From Pyropia yezoensis (taxonomy: Eukaryota > Rhodophyta > Bangiophyceae > Bangiales > Bangiaceae): a stretch of DNA of 64,000 nucleotides. Positions 10,588-20,657 of the stretch are shown here, piece by piece. Location: contig CM020619.1 of NCBI GenBank assembly GCA_009829735.1, forward strand, positions 17,737,816-17,801,815, written 5' to 3'. How positions within the stretch are numbered: the first letter of the stretch is position 1; the number at the start of each line of letters is the position of its first letter. Under the pieces are notes generated by a model that saw only the letters and a list, made by a program, of their open reading frames with translations, was not told the DNA's origin and ran no database searches. The position numbers and the translations under genes are program-made.

Positions 10588-12700
10588 CTAGGCACGCGTG
10601 CTAGACTCTCCCACTCCACGGCCCTCGCCCTCACGTGGAGGCGAGCGGCGAGACCCACGCCGATGACGTTCCCCACCAGTCGGCGGGGGCGGCGGCTCCC
10701 AGTCGGAACCGTCGCGCCCCCCACGGTCGCGCAAGTGGCGACGACCGCGGCTACCCTTCTGCTTGGTCTTGCGCGCAAGTTGGCGACGCAGATGCCGGAC
10801 CGACTCCGAATCCGACGGGGTAGAGGACTCCGAGACGGAATAAGACAACTCGTCTTCCGACACGGAGGGAGAGCGCCGCGAGTGACGGCGACGACGGCGA
10901 GGAGGCGAGTATGCCCGGCTCGCCCGACGCTTGCCACGCTCAAGTGGGGCTGGCTGGGGCACAATAGACCCAATACGAGCCAACTCGGCCGTCATAAACC
11001 CCGCCACCTACTCGCAACTCGCGGTCGCCACCGCAGTACGAACGCGCTCCTCAAGTTCAGGATTCTCGGAAACTTGAAGGGTTGCGGTCGACGCGGCCAA
11101 CCAAGAAGTAGTGCGCACCAACGTGGTGATCATCATCTCTGAGGTCAAAGGCGTGGCCGGCAACACCAACTTTGGATAAACCGTCAAGAGGGTGGCCCCC
11201 ATGTTGGGGGACACCGGGGTGGACGACTCAACGGCAACGCTTATCGGGATGTCCCCGTGCGGCTGGTAAGGGACAGGAGGAAGCGGAGGGGCACGCCGAG
11301 TTGGCAGTGCCCGAGTGGAACTGCGACCCCTACTCGGGGCCCCCGCAGTGGGTTGAGACACGTAGTCCTCGTGAGCGGGCACGGCCATCACGATGGCCTT
11401 GTCCGGGGGCGGCGCAGTGTGGCGATCCACCCCCGGGGCATACGGGTAGTCCCCGATGCCCAACCCCTCTCGTAGGACCACACGGCCGTCGTGAAGTTCA
11501 CGCCCGACCCAGACGAACTGGCGAAGTGTGCCATCGTCCTTGGGCCCGCGGGTGGAGCGGCGCAGCTTGTGCTCAATGCTCTCCCACTCGATGAACTTAT
11601 GGAGACGGAGCATCTCCTCAAGTAGAGTGAGTTGTCCTGATGAGCACCCCTCAGAAACTAGCTGAGGGGTGAGCTGTTCCAAACCTTGGATAAGCCGGGG
11701 GGGGATGCCAGAGTATCCCCCGCCGCTGGACACAAGACACCCAGGTCGACATGACTTCGAGGAGCCACTGGGTTGCCAACATGGCGAACACCACGTGGTC
11801 CGGGCTAGCCACCAACATGGTGGAGCCGAAGTGGTCGAGCAACAGGGGTAGCAACGCCGGAAACCCGTAGGGGACCTCAACTTGAGGCCACCACTCGGGC
11901 TTCTTGGGGTAGTACTGCTCCTTGCTAGCAGCGGACTGCTGCGGAAACTCAAGCTGAGCCGTGGTCACCAAGTAGGGACCTCGCCGGAAGTCTTTATCCA
12001 TCCGCACATCAAAGTGATGAGTGTGCGGATCGACTTCGTGAAGGTACGGGGGACGAGTGTTCACCGCGTCCCAAGTGAAGGTCGGCACGTCGCCGGGGCC
12101 CGGGGTAGTTCCCCCGCGGTCCACCATGGCCTTGGCCCGCTGCACGTCTTCGACATCGTCCTCGTCCAGGAAGGCAAACTGGTCCGTCCTGAAGCCGGCA
12201 GGGAACCCGACCCTACGGGGGAACTTCTTCCGTAGGCGGTCCCATGACCTACTCATCGCTGTGCCAAGTCGGCCACAGCGGAGACCAGTCAACCCCTCCT
12301 CATATAGAGGCCAAGCGGGGTAAAACCACCGCCCCAAGGCCTCCCGTGGAATGACGCGGCCCGTCTACGGGGGAGATCTCGCCGCTAGCCCAAAGCCGGG
12401 TGAAGCGGGAGTCCCATCCCCCGGAGCGATCGCGGAGCCCCCGCCGGAAGTCCTGGCGGGCCCTACACCGTAGAAGGTGTCCTCCATACGTTCATCCAGG
12501 GAATCAGTCTCCACCCCCGGGGTCACCATGGCTCTCCCCAAGTTAGGGATAGACGACCTGGCTGCAGCTGCACGAGACCCGCCTCGAGTTGAGGGGGGCT
12601 CCGATCGCGTGTAGATGGGTGGCCTCCCCAGCGTGGGGCGGCCCAGGAATAGGTGAAGTGGATGTGTTGGTGGTGGTGGGGTGAGAACCGAGGATAGCAA
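10588..12700 (-). pseudogene. antisense accessory gene of family A, broken copy
   Basis: Occupies the same place as the long antisense gene of the full copy, between integrase and 3' LTR on the opposite strand. Shared blocks include VTPGVETDSLDERMEDTFYG, FYPAWPLYEEGLTGLRCGR, GFPAGFRTDQFAFLDEDDV and an SR-like C-terminal end (RRASRAYSPPRRRRRHSRR). The reading is broken at a few points. It shows the antisense gene belongs to the family and is not peculiar to one insertion. Confidence 0.75.
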
Positions 12701-12864
12701 GCTGCCGAGTAGGCAAGCTTGAGGAGAGGGGCGGTCAACGTGACCGCCTCCACGTCCACGTTACGTACCAGGGGGACAGCAAGTCGCGCCCGCAACGCCG
12801 AGACGTGCGTTTATGCGCCCCCTCGCAGGGCCGACCGGGTCGGTCGGAACTGAGGAGAGGGGAG

Positions 12865-13334
12865 TGTGGCAGTATTGACCTCCAGGTAGGGGGGGCAACA
12901 CGTGCCATGCAAGGGGCGGCAGGCCACCAGCCTGACCCGTTCCTCCCCCTGCATTTGGGTCCATATTCCCTCAGTTTGGGATAGTTAGCTTAGTAGTAAA
13001 TCCAACTTGGATTTGAGGGTCTTCTGCATTTATCGTCTTGAATTTTCGTGTGGCCCGGTGGGCAGGTGCTGGGGTGGGAGATTCTGAGTGGCGAGATTCT
13101 GAGGGGACTCTGGGGGGAAAAGGGGAGGGACAGCGGGGCTTGGCCCTGCGTCCCCGTCCCGACCAAGAAACTGTTGGCCCACACACCATCTTCTTGTTTG
13201 TCAGTGGGTGGATTGCCCCACAACAGGGATAGAGTGTGTGCGACTTGCACTTCTTCCGGTTCCCTCGACACGGGAGGCAGCCCTTGTGCACCGCCCCAAC
13301 TTGGGTGTCACGTGTGCGAGAGGTTCTTGCCACA
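12865..13334 (+). repeat. 3' LTR of the truncated family A element
   Basis: 470 bp, beginning TGTGGCAGTATTGACC and ending TGCCACA, so the ends are inverted (TGTGGCA/TGCCACA). A purine tract gaggagaggggag precedes it. Visibly more diverged from the LTRs at 14593 and 26910 than those are from each other. Confidence 0.92.
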
Positions 13335-14592
13335 AATACCGTCGAACTCCTGGCACCTGCGGGGACGGCCGCCGCCGCCTCCCCCCACAACTCTTGTCGG
13401 GCGCGGGACGGCGGCGGGGTGCTTATCTCCGCCGATCCCGTGACAGGGTACCCGGCCCGTGGCCTCCGCGGCGGTGCTGGCGGCCGCGGCCACTCTGGCG
13501 GCTGCGGCGGCAGCGGCAGCCGCCTCCTCCCATCGCCCTTGTCGTGGAGGGGACCGTGGTGGCGGGGTGGTGGCAGCGGCCGACTCGGCAGACAGGGGCC
13601 CCGCTCGTGGCCACCGCTAGGTGGGCACGGCCGCGGCCGCCGCTGCGGCCACCGCCGCCGACCCACTGGCGCCCGCTGGTGCGCCGGCCGCCGCCGCCTC
13701 CCCCCACCGCACGTGTCGGGAGGCGGGTGGCAGCGGGGCTGTGGTAGCGACCGAATCCGTCGTGGGGGCTTCGCCCATGCCCCGCCTGTTTCCGTCGCGG
13801 CGGCGGTAGCGGCAGCAGCGCCAGCGCGCCCGCGGGCACAGAGGCAGTGGCAGCCGCAGCGGCAGCGGCAGCGCCGGCGCCTGTGCCGGCGGGCGCGGCC
13901 CACGGAACCGGTGGGCGCGGCCACCGCCCGACCCGCCCCACCATACCCGCCGGGTGGGCATCGGCGGCAGCGGGGGGGGCGCCGCCGCTCTAGCGGACGA
14001 TCCCACCACGGGGGGCACCCGCGGCGGCGGCGGCGGCGGTGACGGTGGCTGTGGCGACGGCAGCGGTGGGCAGGGTGGTGACTGTTGCGGCTGTGGCCGC
14101 AGCGGCGGCGGCGGCGGCGCGCCTGCCCTTCCGCCCCTCCGTCCCACCCCCCACGGTACTTCCGAGATGCGCATGCGCGACGGGGGCGGATGGCGGGCCG
14201 CTCGAGGGCGCTCTACCCGCCCCCCCCCCCCCCCCCGCGGCCGGTTCTGCCGCGCCAGCCGCCGCCCGGTCGGCGGGTAGCTCGGATGTGCCCGAGCAGT
14301 GCCGCCGCCCTCCCACTGTCGGCAGCCGCTACCGTCGCCGTGTCGACGATGACGACTGCGTGATGGCCGCCGGTGCGGCCGTCACAGCCGACGCGAACGA
14401 ATAGGTGTCCCCGCCACCCTGAACCGCTCTGCTGCCACCCCTAACCCCGCCGCCCTCACCCCCACCTCTTCCATTGCCACCCCCCCCCCCCGCCGCTATC
14501 ACCCCCCCCCCCGTGGCGGCCCGGCGGCGACGGCGCCAGCGCAGTACCGCCGCTGCCCTCCCCCCAACCGCAGAGGCTACGCTTGTACCGCC
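13335..14592. repeat. GC-rich degenerate repeat DNA between two retroelements
   Basis: Dominated by CGG/CCG-type triplets with recurring phrases such as the variants of ccgcctccccccac (near 13377 and 13694) and the gtggcagcgg motif. A run of 17 C occupies 14220-14236 and further C runs lie near 14483 and 14502. All six frames are open for long distances; no domain is recognisable. The full family A element inserted into this kind of DNA, which resumes at 27379. Confidence 0.55.
14588..14592. repeat. target-site duplication, left (CCGCC)
   Basis: CCGCC immediately precedes the 5' LTR and is repeated exactly at 27379-27383 after the 3' LTR. A 5-bp duplication is normal for Ty3/gypsy integration and shows that the outer ends belong to one insertion event. 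Confidence 0.88.
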
Positions 14593-15061
14593 TGTGGCAG
14601 TATTGACCCCCAGGTAGGGGGGCAACACGTGCCATGCAAGGGGCGGCAGGCCACTAGCCTGATCCGTTCCTCCCCCTGCATTTGGGTCCATATTCCCTAA
14701 GTTTGGGATAGTTAGCTTAGTAGTAAATCCAACTTGGATTTGAGGGTTTTCTGCATTTATCGTCTTGAATTTTCGTGTGGCCCGATGGGCAGGTGCTGGG
14801 GTGGGAGATTCTGAGTGGCGAGATTCTGAGTGGACCCTGGGGGGATAAGGGGAGGGACAGCGGGGCTTGGCCCTGCGTCCCCGTCCCGACCAAGAAACTG
14901 TTGGACCACACACCATCCTCTTGTTTGTCCGTGGGGGGTTTGCCCCACAACAGGGACAGAGTGTGTGCGACTTGCACTTCTTCCGGCTCCCCCGACACGG
15001 GAGGCAGCCCTAGCACACCGCCCCAACTTGGGTGCCGTGTGTGCTAGTGGTTTTTGTCACA
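14593..15061 (+). repeat. 5' LTR, family A
   Basis: 469 bp from TGTGGCAGTATTGACC to TTTTTGTCACA. Same length as the 3' LTR at 26910-27378 and nearly identical to it. The primer-binding site follows after two T. Confidence 0.95.
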
Positions 15062-15180
15062 TTTGGTGGAGCAGCAGGGGACAGAGGTAAACTTTACCTC
15101 CGGGTGCACCCGGGTGTAGGGGGCCCTCTGTCTCAGAGGAACGGTGGTCTTGGACCGTGTCATACGGATCGTCAGCTAAC
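15062..15180 (+). promoter_or_regulatory. primer-binding site and structured leader of family A
   Basis: TGGTGGAGCAGC at 15064-15075 starts with the TGG expected for pairing to a tRNA CCA end; the primer tRNA was not identified. Three inverted repeats follow closely: GAGGTAAA-c-TTTACCTC (15084-15100), the palindrome CGGGTGCACCCG (15101-15112) and CCTCTG-tct-CAGAGG (15125-15139). The gag ATG is at 15181. Confidence 0.7.
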
Positions 15181-17127
15181 ATGGCTAGTTCGGACCCCCC
15201 GTCGTCCGGGGAGTACACGGGTGACGCACGTACTTCAGTGCCTTTGAATACTGGTGAGACACAGGTGGGTTTACCTGGGGTCGCAGAGGGACTAGAGGTC
15301 CCTCAAGCCAGCAGGACTGGAAGTACGGGCGGGCAACAGGCCACCCCGACTCAGTCGGGAGTTCACTCGGGTGACACTTCTGATGTGGGTGGGCCGAAGT
15401 CTGGCCACCGTGTGGTATACTCAACGGGAACGTCCCAAGGGGTGAGGACTGTCCCCGCGGGTTCCACTCGGGTTGGAGCCAACTTTGGCTTGGAGTCGTC
15501 GCCAACTAGGCTTTCGGAGGACGGTGGACCTCCGTTGGTCGGCGATGGGCTCGCGCCCATGCCCCCGGTTGAGACCCCTGAGGAACGTGGTTACCCCTCA
15601 GGTGGACTCCCGGAGGCGGACCGAGACTCAACTGGAGTCGTCAATCCACTCCTCGCGGAAACTTTCCGTCGGGAGGCGACCAATGTGTTGCGGCACACTT
15701 TGCCGGACCTGGTGGTCACGAAGACGAATACTGTTCTGAATCAGATTGTGGCGAGTTTGCCAGATGGCCTTAATGTCCAAACCGGATTGGGGCTTTCGAG
15801 CCCGCAGGCGCAGGGGGAATCCCCCCTTACGCCTATCTCTGGTCGCCCCGAACTGGGGGCGACACCTGTGACTCCCAACGAGGGAGCCACACCATACTCG
15901 GTGGGGCGTACGCCCTTCACGGGGGAGTTCCCCCCGGAAACGCCGGCGGCTACACCAAGCGCGCCGCGCCGGACTACAGGCACTGAGAGTGAACTTACCC
16001 CAGTGCCACAGCGGCTGTTCCCTCAACGTGAGGTGCCGCCCAAGATCCAGGTAGCCAACCTGGTCTACCAGAGGATCTTTGACTGTGAGACCTACGCCCT
16101 CCACAACAAGTCGGTGGCGTATGGTCCTGACCAGGCCCGAGCCATGGGCCGTGCCAAGAAGAATGCACTTCATTCTTTTGGGCACAAAGCGGAGTGGGAC
16201 GGAACTCCCCCCCTCCGTGTCTTTGAGTTCCTACGTCGTTTCACAAAAGCCTGTGACGACAATGCCATAAGTGAAGGCATGGCTTTTTACATGCTACAGG
16301 AGTTTACGAAGGGCGACCTACGGACAGAACTTATGTGTGTCATGCCCAGCTCCTCAAGTGGAGGCGCTGGGGAGGTGACGTCCTATTTGGAGCTCGTCAA
16401 CTGGTTGTTGAGAGCCATGGTTGATGAGGCAGCGTTGGCTTCTCAAGTCGAGGAGTTTACGCAAGCCCATCAGGAAGAGGCGGAGGACGAGTTGTCCTTT
16501 GCGGAGCGAGTCCGTAAGCTCAACAATCTTTGTGGGTTTCTTCATCCACAAGCTGTGGTGAAGAGTCGGTTTGTGGAGGGACTCCATTGGTCAGTCCGGA
16601 TGGAGACCCGGGAGCATAACACTGCCCGGGCGACCCTGGCCGAGTTGGCCAGGTTCGCCTATCGCAGAGGCGAGGCCTACCGCAAGTTGCGGGAGGAACA
16701 ACGCCAGGAGCGTCAGGCCGAGTTGGCCAAGGAACGGGAGGAGGCGCGCCAGGCCAGAGAGTTGAGAGAGGCACGCCGAATCCGCAAGGAGAGGGTGGTA
16801 GCTGCCGTGGGAACTTCCCAGGGTATCCCTTCGTCTTCCCCAGCTGGGAAGACCCCTCCCGGAACGGACCATCGGTGTTGGAACTGCAACTCCGATGGTC
16901 ACTGGGCATATGATTGCCCCAAGTTGAGTAAACGCATCCAACAACTTGTTAGGAATGCGAGTAAAAAGTCGGCTACGAACGAAGTACGTTCACGCCGCGA
17001 GGGTGGGTCTCGACCGGTCGTTGCGGTCGCCACACCCTCGGCGGAGGAGGCGGACACGTCGTCCTCGGACTCGTCGTCTTCCTCCCCGCCCTCAGATTCG
17101 GACGCCAAGTCGGCGGGAAACGAATGA
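15181..17127 (+). CDS. gag of family A (fossil element)
   Basis: About 648 residues from ATG at 15181 (MASSDPPSSG). A long Ser/Thr/Pro/Gly-rich N-terminal third is followed by a helical capsid-like region (LRVFEFLRRFTKACDDNAIS), a charged coiled stretch rich in Glu/Arg (EEQRQERQAELAKEREEA) and one CCHC zinc knuckle (CWNCNSDGHWAYDC) near 16877-16918. The C-terminal tail is Ser/Asp-rich. Gag coats the RNA in the particle. It is longer than usual for Ty3/gypsy gag because of the N-terminal extension. The last codon overlaps the first ATG of pol. Confidence 0.85.
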   Translation: MASSDPPSSGEYTGDARTSVPLNTGETQVGLPGVAEGLEVPQASRTGSTGGQQATPTQSGVHSGDTSDVGGPKSGHRVVYSTGTSQGVRTVPAGSTRVGANFGLESSPTRLSEDGGPPLVGDGLAPMPPVETPEERGYPSGGLPEADRDSTGVVNPLLAETFRREATNVLRHTLPDLVVTKTNTVLNQIVASLPDGLNVQTGLGLSSPQAQGESPLTPISGRPELGATPVTPNEGATPYSVGRTPFTGEFPPETPAATPSAPRRTTGTESELTPVPQRLFPQREVPPKIQVANLVYQRIFDCETYALHNKSVAYGPDQARAMGRAKKNALHSFGHKAEWDGTPPLRVFEFLRRFTKACDDNAISEGMAFYMLQEFTKGDLRTELMCVMPSSSSGGAGEVTSYLELVNWLLRAMVDEAALASQVEEFTQAHQEEAEDELSFAERVRKLNNLCGFLHPQAVVKSRFVEGLHWSVRMETREHNTARATLAELARFAYRRGEAYRKLREEQRQERQAELAKEREEARQARELREARRIRKERVVAAVGTSQGIPSSSPAGKTPPGTDHRCWNCNSDGHWAYDCPKLSKRIQQLVRNASKKSATNEVRSRREGGSRPVVAVATPSAEEADTSSSDSSSSSPPSDSDAKSAGNE

Positions 17128-20100
17128 CCGTTGGGGCTGGTCGTCCGAAGCTCACAACGGCAGCCTCGGCCAAGTGGGCCAGGAGGACGAACCAACCGTG
17201 CCGGATACTGCGGCGACCTAAGGGAGTCCGCCCACCTCGGGTAGGACTCCCCAAGAACGTAAACCCACGTCGGGTCATCGCGGTGCTGACGGGTGAGAAC
17301 TTCCAGGTGGCTGGACGGGTGCAACTTGCCCCCGGCCGTGCATGCTGTACCCGTATCGTACTTGATACCGGGTCAGGAGCCTCCTTGATACGCAAGTCGC
17401 TATTACCAAAGGAGGTGAAGCTCCAACGCTGGAGGTCCAAAGCTGACCATATGATTGACATCAATGGTGGGGTACTTCCCATCGTTGGTGCCGTGACCCT
17501 ACCAACTAGGTTGGGGACCCATGAGGTCGACGTGACCTATGGCGTAGTTGAGAATATATCGGTACCCCTGCTTCTGGGTACCCCTTATGTTGTTACACAA
17601 GTGCCTTTGATTTGTGGCCCTGAATACTGGGTCAAGTTGATGAATGGGGAGACTATCCCCATCCTTGGTAAGGGAAAGTCTGTGGCTCCTGTGACAGTCT
17701 CACAGTCGAAGCCTGTTTGTTCGGTGAGGGAAGGGTTTACTGTTACCCTGCGTTTAGCCCGCAAAGTCACGTTGCCCCCCAACTCGGTGGCGCACGTTGA
17801 TGTTGTAACTGATTTTTCGGGGAACGGGTTGGTGCACCCTCACCCCCGTCTTGCTCGCAAGCACCAAGTGCATGTTGCCCTTGGCACGAGGGACTCCAAG
17901 ACCGGAGTCCCGTGGAGGATCCAGGTGATGAACCTGAGCCCGACGCCCAAGTACTTCAAGTCGGGAGCCAAGTTCGGCTATATCGACCTACACGAGGGAC
18001 CGGTAGTAGCGGTCACCCTCAACGCGGGCGCAAGTAGCGACCCGAAGTCCGGAAAGGAGAAGCATCAAGCCAAGTCGGCCGCCTCTCCTCGACCCCATGT
18101 GAACATGGAGGGTGTCCCCCCAGGTTGAGGGTTCAAGTTGAACGCCTCTTGGACCAATATCACAAGTTGTGGGATGGTCAATTGGGACTCATGAGAGCCA
18201 CCCAACACCGGATCGAGTTGAAGCCCGGTGCACCCCCTATACGCCAACAACCGTATAGGGGAGGACCTCGTTCAAGGGCCCTCGTTAAGGAGCAAGTTGC
18301 TCGCATGGAGGCCCTTGATGTGATCGAGGCCAGCAACGCCGAGTGGGCGAGTCTGGTGGTTATCGTCCCCAAAGTTGATGGGACCCCCCGGTTTTGTGTC
18401 GACTACCGTAAGCTCAACGAGAGCACGGTGAAGGAAAGTTATCCCCTACCTAGGATGGATGACTGTCTGGACTCTCTGGGGGAGGCAAACGTGTTCTCTA
18501 CCCTGGACTGTAACGCGGGGGACTGGCAAGTTCCCATTGCCCCGGAGGACAGGCATAAAACTATCTTTACCTGTCACTGTGGTACCTACCAGTGCAAGCG
18601 TCTACCGTTTGGTCTGTGTAACGCGCCGGCAACTTTCCAGCGCGCTATGGACATGATTCTGGCCGGAGTACGGTGGCAGATCTGTCTTGTGTACCTAGAC
18701 GATATCATTGTGTTCTCCCGAAGTCCGGAGGAACACATTGGCCATCTTGGCCAGGTGTTCAAGCTACTTGCTGACGCCGGTGTGTCACTGAAGGCGAGTA
18801 AGTGCCACCTCTTTACTCAAGAGGTGGAGTTCTTGGGACATGTTGTCCATCCGGGGCGTCTCAGTGTTAACGAGAAGAACTTGAGGGCCATTCGTAAGGC
18901 TCAGTACCCCCGGACCCAGACCCAGATGAGGAGCTTCCTCGGGATGTGTAACGTGTACCGACGTTTCACCAAGGGCTTCGCCAAGGTGGCGAAGCCGTTG
19001 AATGAGCTAGTGAGCTCAACGCTACCGAAGAACCTGCCTCCCCCAAGTCGGGTGGAGCAGGAATCCTTTGAGACTCTTCGGGACCTTCTGCTGAAGCCCC
19101 CCATCTTGGCTATTCCCAGGTTGGGAGGCCACTACATCCTGGATGTGGACGCTAGCTACGACCAACTTGGTTGTGTGCTGCTTCAGCAGCAGCCGGACAA
19201 GGAGTACTTGCCGGTGGGATACTTTAGTAAGGGGCTGAACTCGGCCGAGAAGAACTACGGAGTCACCGAGTTGGAAGGACTCGCAGTGGTGTGGGCGGTG
19301 ACGTCACTTCGTCACTACCTGGAGGGTGAGAAGTTCCTCATCCGCTGTGACCACCGCGCGTTGCAGTTCATCTTTAAGACGGACTGTACGAACACTCGTC
19401 TCAATCGGTGGAGGGTGCGACTGGCACCCTTCAACTTTGACATTGAATACCGACCTGGCAGGCAACATGTCCTTGCCGACGGCCTCTCTCGGGTACCTAC
19501 CGAGGGGCTGGACACTAACCCAGTCGATGAGGAAATCCCCATCGTGGGGGTAGTCACGCGCTCGGGTCAGGCGTTGAACCCCGAGGCGCCAGGGAACAAG
19601 AAGTACTTGCCCTGTCCCTGGACGAGGTGGTGAAGGCCCAGGTCGAGGATCCCTTCTGCAAGTCGCAGAGGGATATACTGGATACGGTGGTAGAGACGCG
19701 TTTCTTTCTGGGAGACGATGGCCTCCTCATGAGGAGGGGGGTATTCCAGGGGACCGAACAACTTGTCGTCCCCGCATCCCTCAAGGGACAGTATCCTTGA
19801 GAGGGAGCACAACGCTCCCACGGGTGGACACCTGGGGTCTAGTAAACTGTACCAGACCCTGAGGACCAGGTACTACTGGCCGTCCATGGTGGTGGACATC
19901 TACAGTTGGGTGGCTGCCTGCACAAGTTGTGCACAGAATCGTCTGATGGAACGGCGGCCTACTACGGCTATGCTATTGTTCCCGGCCAAGGAGCCCTTCG
20001 CCGCGTTGGCGATGGACATCCTTGGGCCACTGCCCGTGACCGAGGAGGGCAACCAGTACCTCCTGGTCATCTGTGACCGCTTCACGAAACTTACGCGAGC

Positions 20101-20157
20101 GATCCCACAGGCAGAGATCACGGCCATGTCGGTCGTGTCCAGCCTTCCCAGATCACT
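17124..20157 (+). pseudogene. family A pol, left segment up to the gap
   Basis: Begins with an ATG that overlaps the gag stop (ATGA). Contains the aspartic protease (LDTGSGASLIRKSLLP), reverse transcriptase ([48 protein letters not shown]), RNase H (YILDVDASYDQLGCVLL) and the beginning of integrase with its HHCC zinc-binding region (GHLGSSKLYQTLRTRYYWPS, CTSCAQNR). The sequence ends at the assembly gap. Frame is broken in places. The same region is present again after the gap. Confidence 0.85.
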
Positions 20158-20657
20158 NNNNNNNNNNNNNNNNNNNNNNNNNNNNNNNNNNNNNNNNNNN
20201 NNNNNNNNNNNNNNNNNNNNNNNNNNNNNNNNNNNNNNNNNNNNNNNNNNNNNNNNNNNNNNNNNNNNNNNNNNNNNNNNNNNNNNNNNNNNNNNNNNNN
20301 NNNNNNNNNNNNNNNNNNNNNNNNNNNNNNNNNNNNNNNNNNNNNNNNNNNNNNNNNNNNNNNNNNNNNNNNNNNNNNNNNNNNNNNNNNNNNNNNNNNN
20401 NNNNNNNNNNNNNNNNNNNNNNNNNNNNNNNNNNNNNNNNNNNNNNNNNNNNNNNNNNNNNNNNNNNNNNNNNNNNNNNNNNNNNNNNNNNNNNNNNNNN
20501 NNNNNNNNNNNNNNNNNNNNNNNNNNNNNNNNNNNNNNNNNNNNNNNNNNNNNNNNNNNNNNNNNNNNNNNNNNNNNNNNNNNNNNNNNNNNNNNNNNNN
20601 NNNNNNNNNNNNNNNNNNNNNNNNNNNNNNNNNNNNNNNNNNNNNNNNNNNNNNNNN
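20158..20657. other. assembly gap, exactly 500 N
   Basis: A round 500-N block is the usual placeholder for a gap of unknown size. The 2.9 kb before it (17250-20157) and the 2.9 kb after it (20658 to about 23566) are nearly the same sequence, which points to two overlapping contig ends left unmerged, or alternatively to a real duplication within the element. Confidence 0.95.

Larger units (their letters stand above)
9735..13334 (+). mobile_element. 5'-truncated Ty3/gypsy family A retrotransposon (fossil)
   Basis: This is the 3' part of an LTR retrotransposon: end of integrase with a chromodomain, a minus-strand accessory-gene region, a polypurine tract just before the LTR, and a complete 470-bp 3' LTR (12865-13334). 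It aligns along its length with 23850-27378 of the full copy. The left edge is approximate; recognisable homology is clear from about 9918 and fades toward 9735. The 5' LTR, gag and most of pol are absent. It is broken, with several breaks in the antisense gene, and is more diverged than the full copy's two LTRs are from each other, so it is the older insertion. Confidence 0.85.

Noticed and set aside
13236-14042. Long open frames between the two family A elements
   Set aside because: CG-triplet repeats keep all frames open; residues are almost only Arg, Gly, Ala, Pro.
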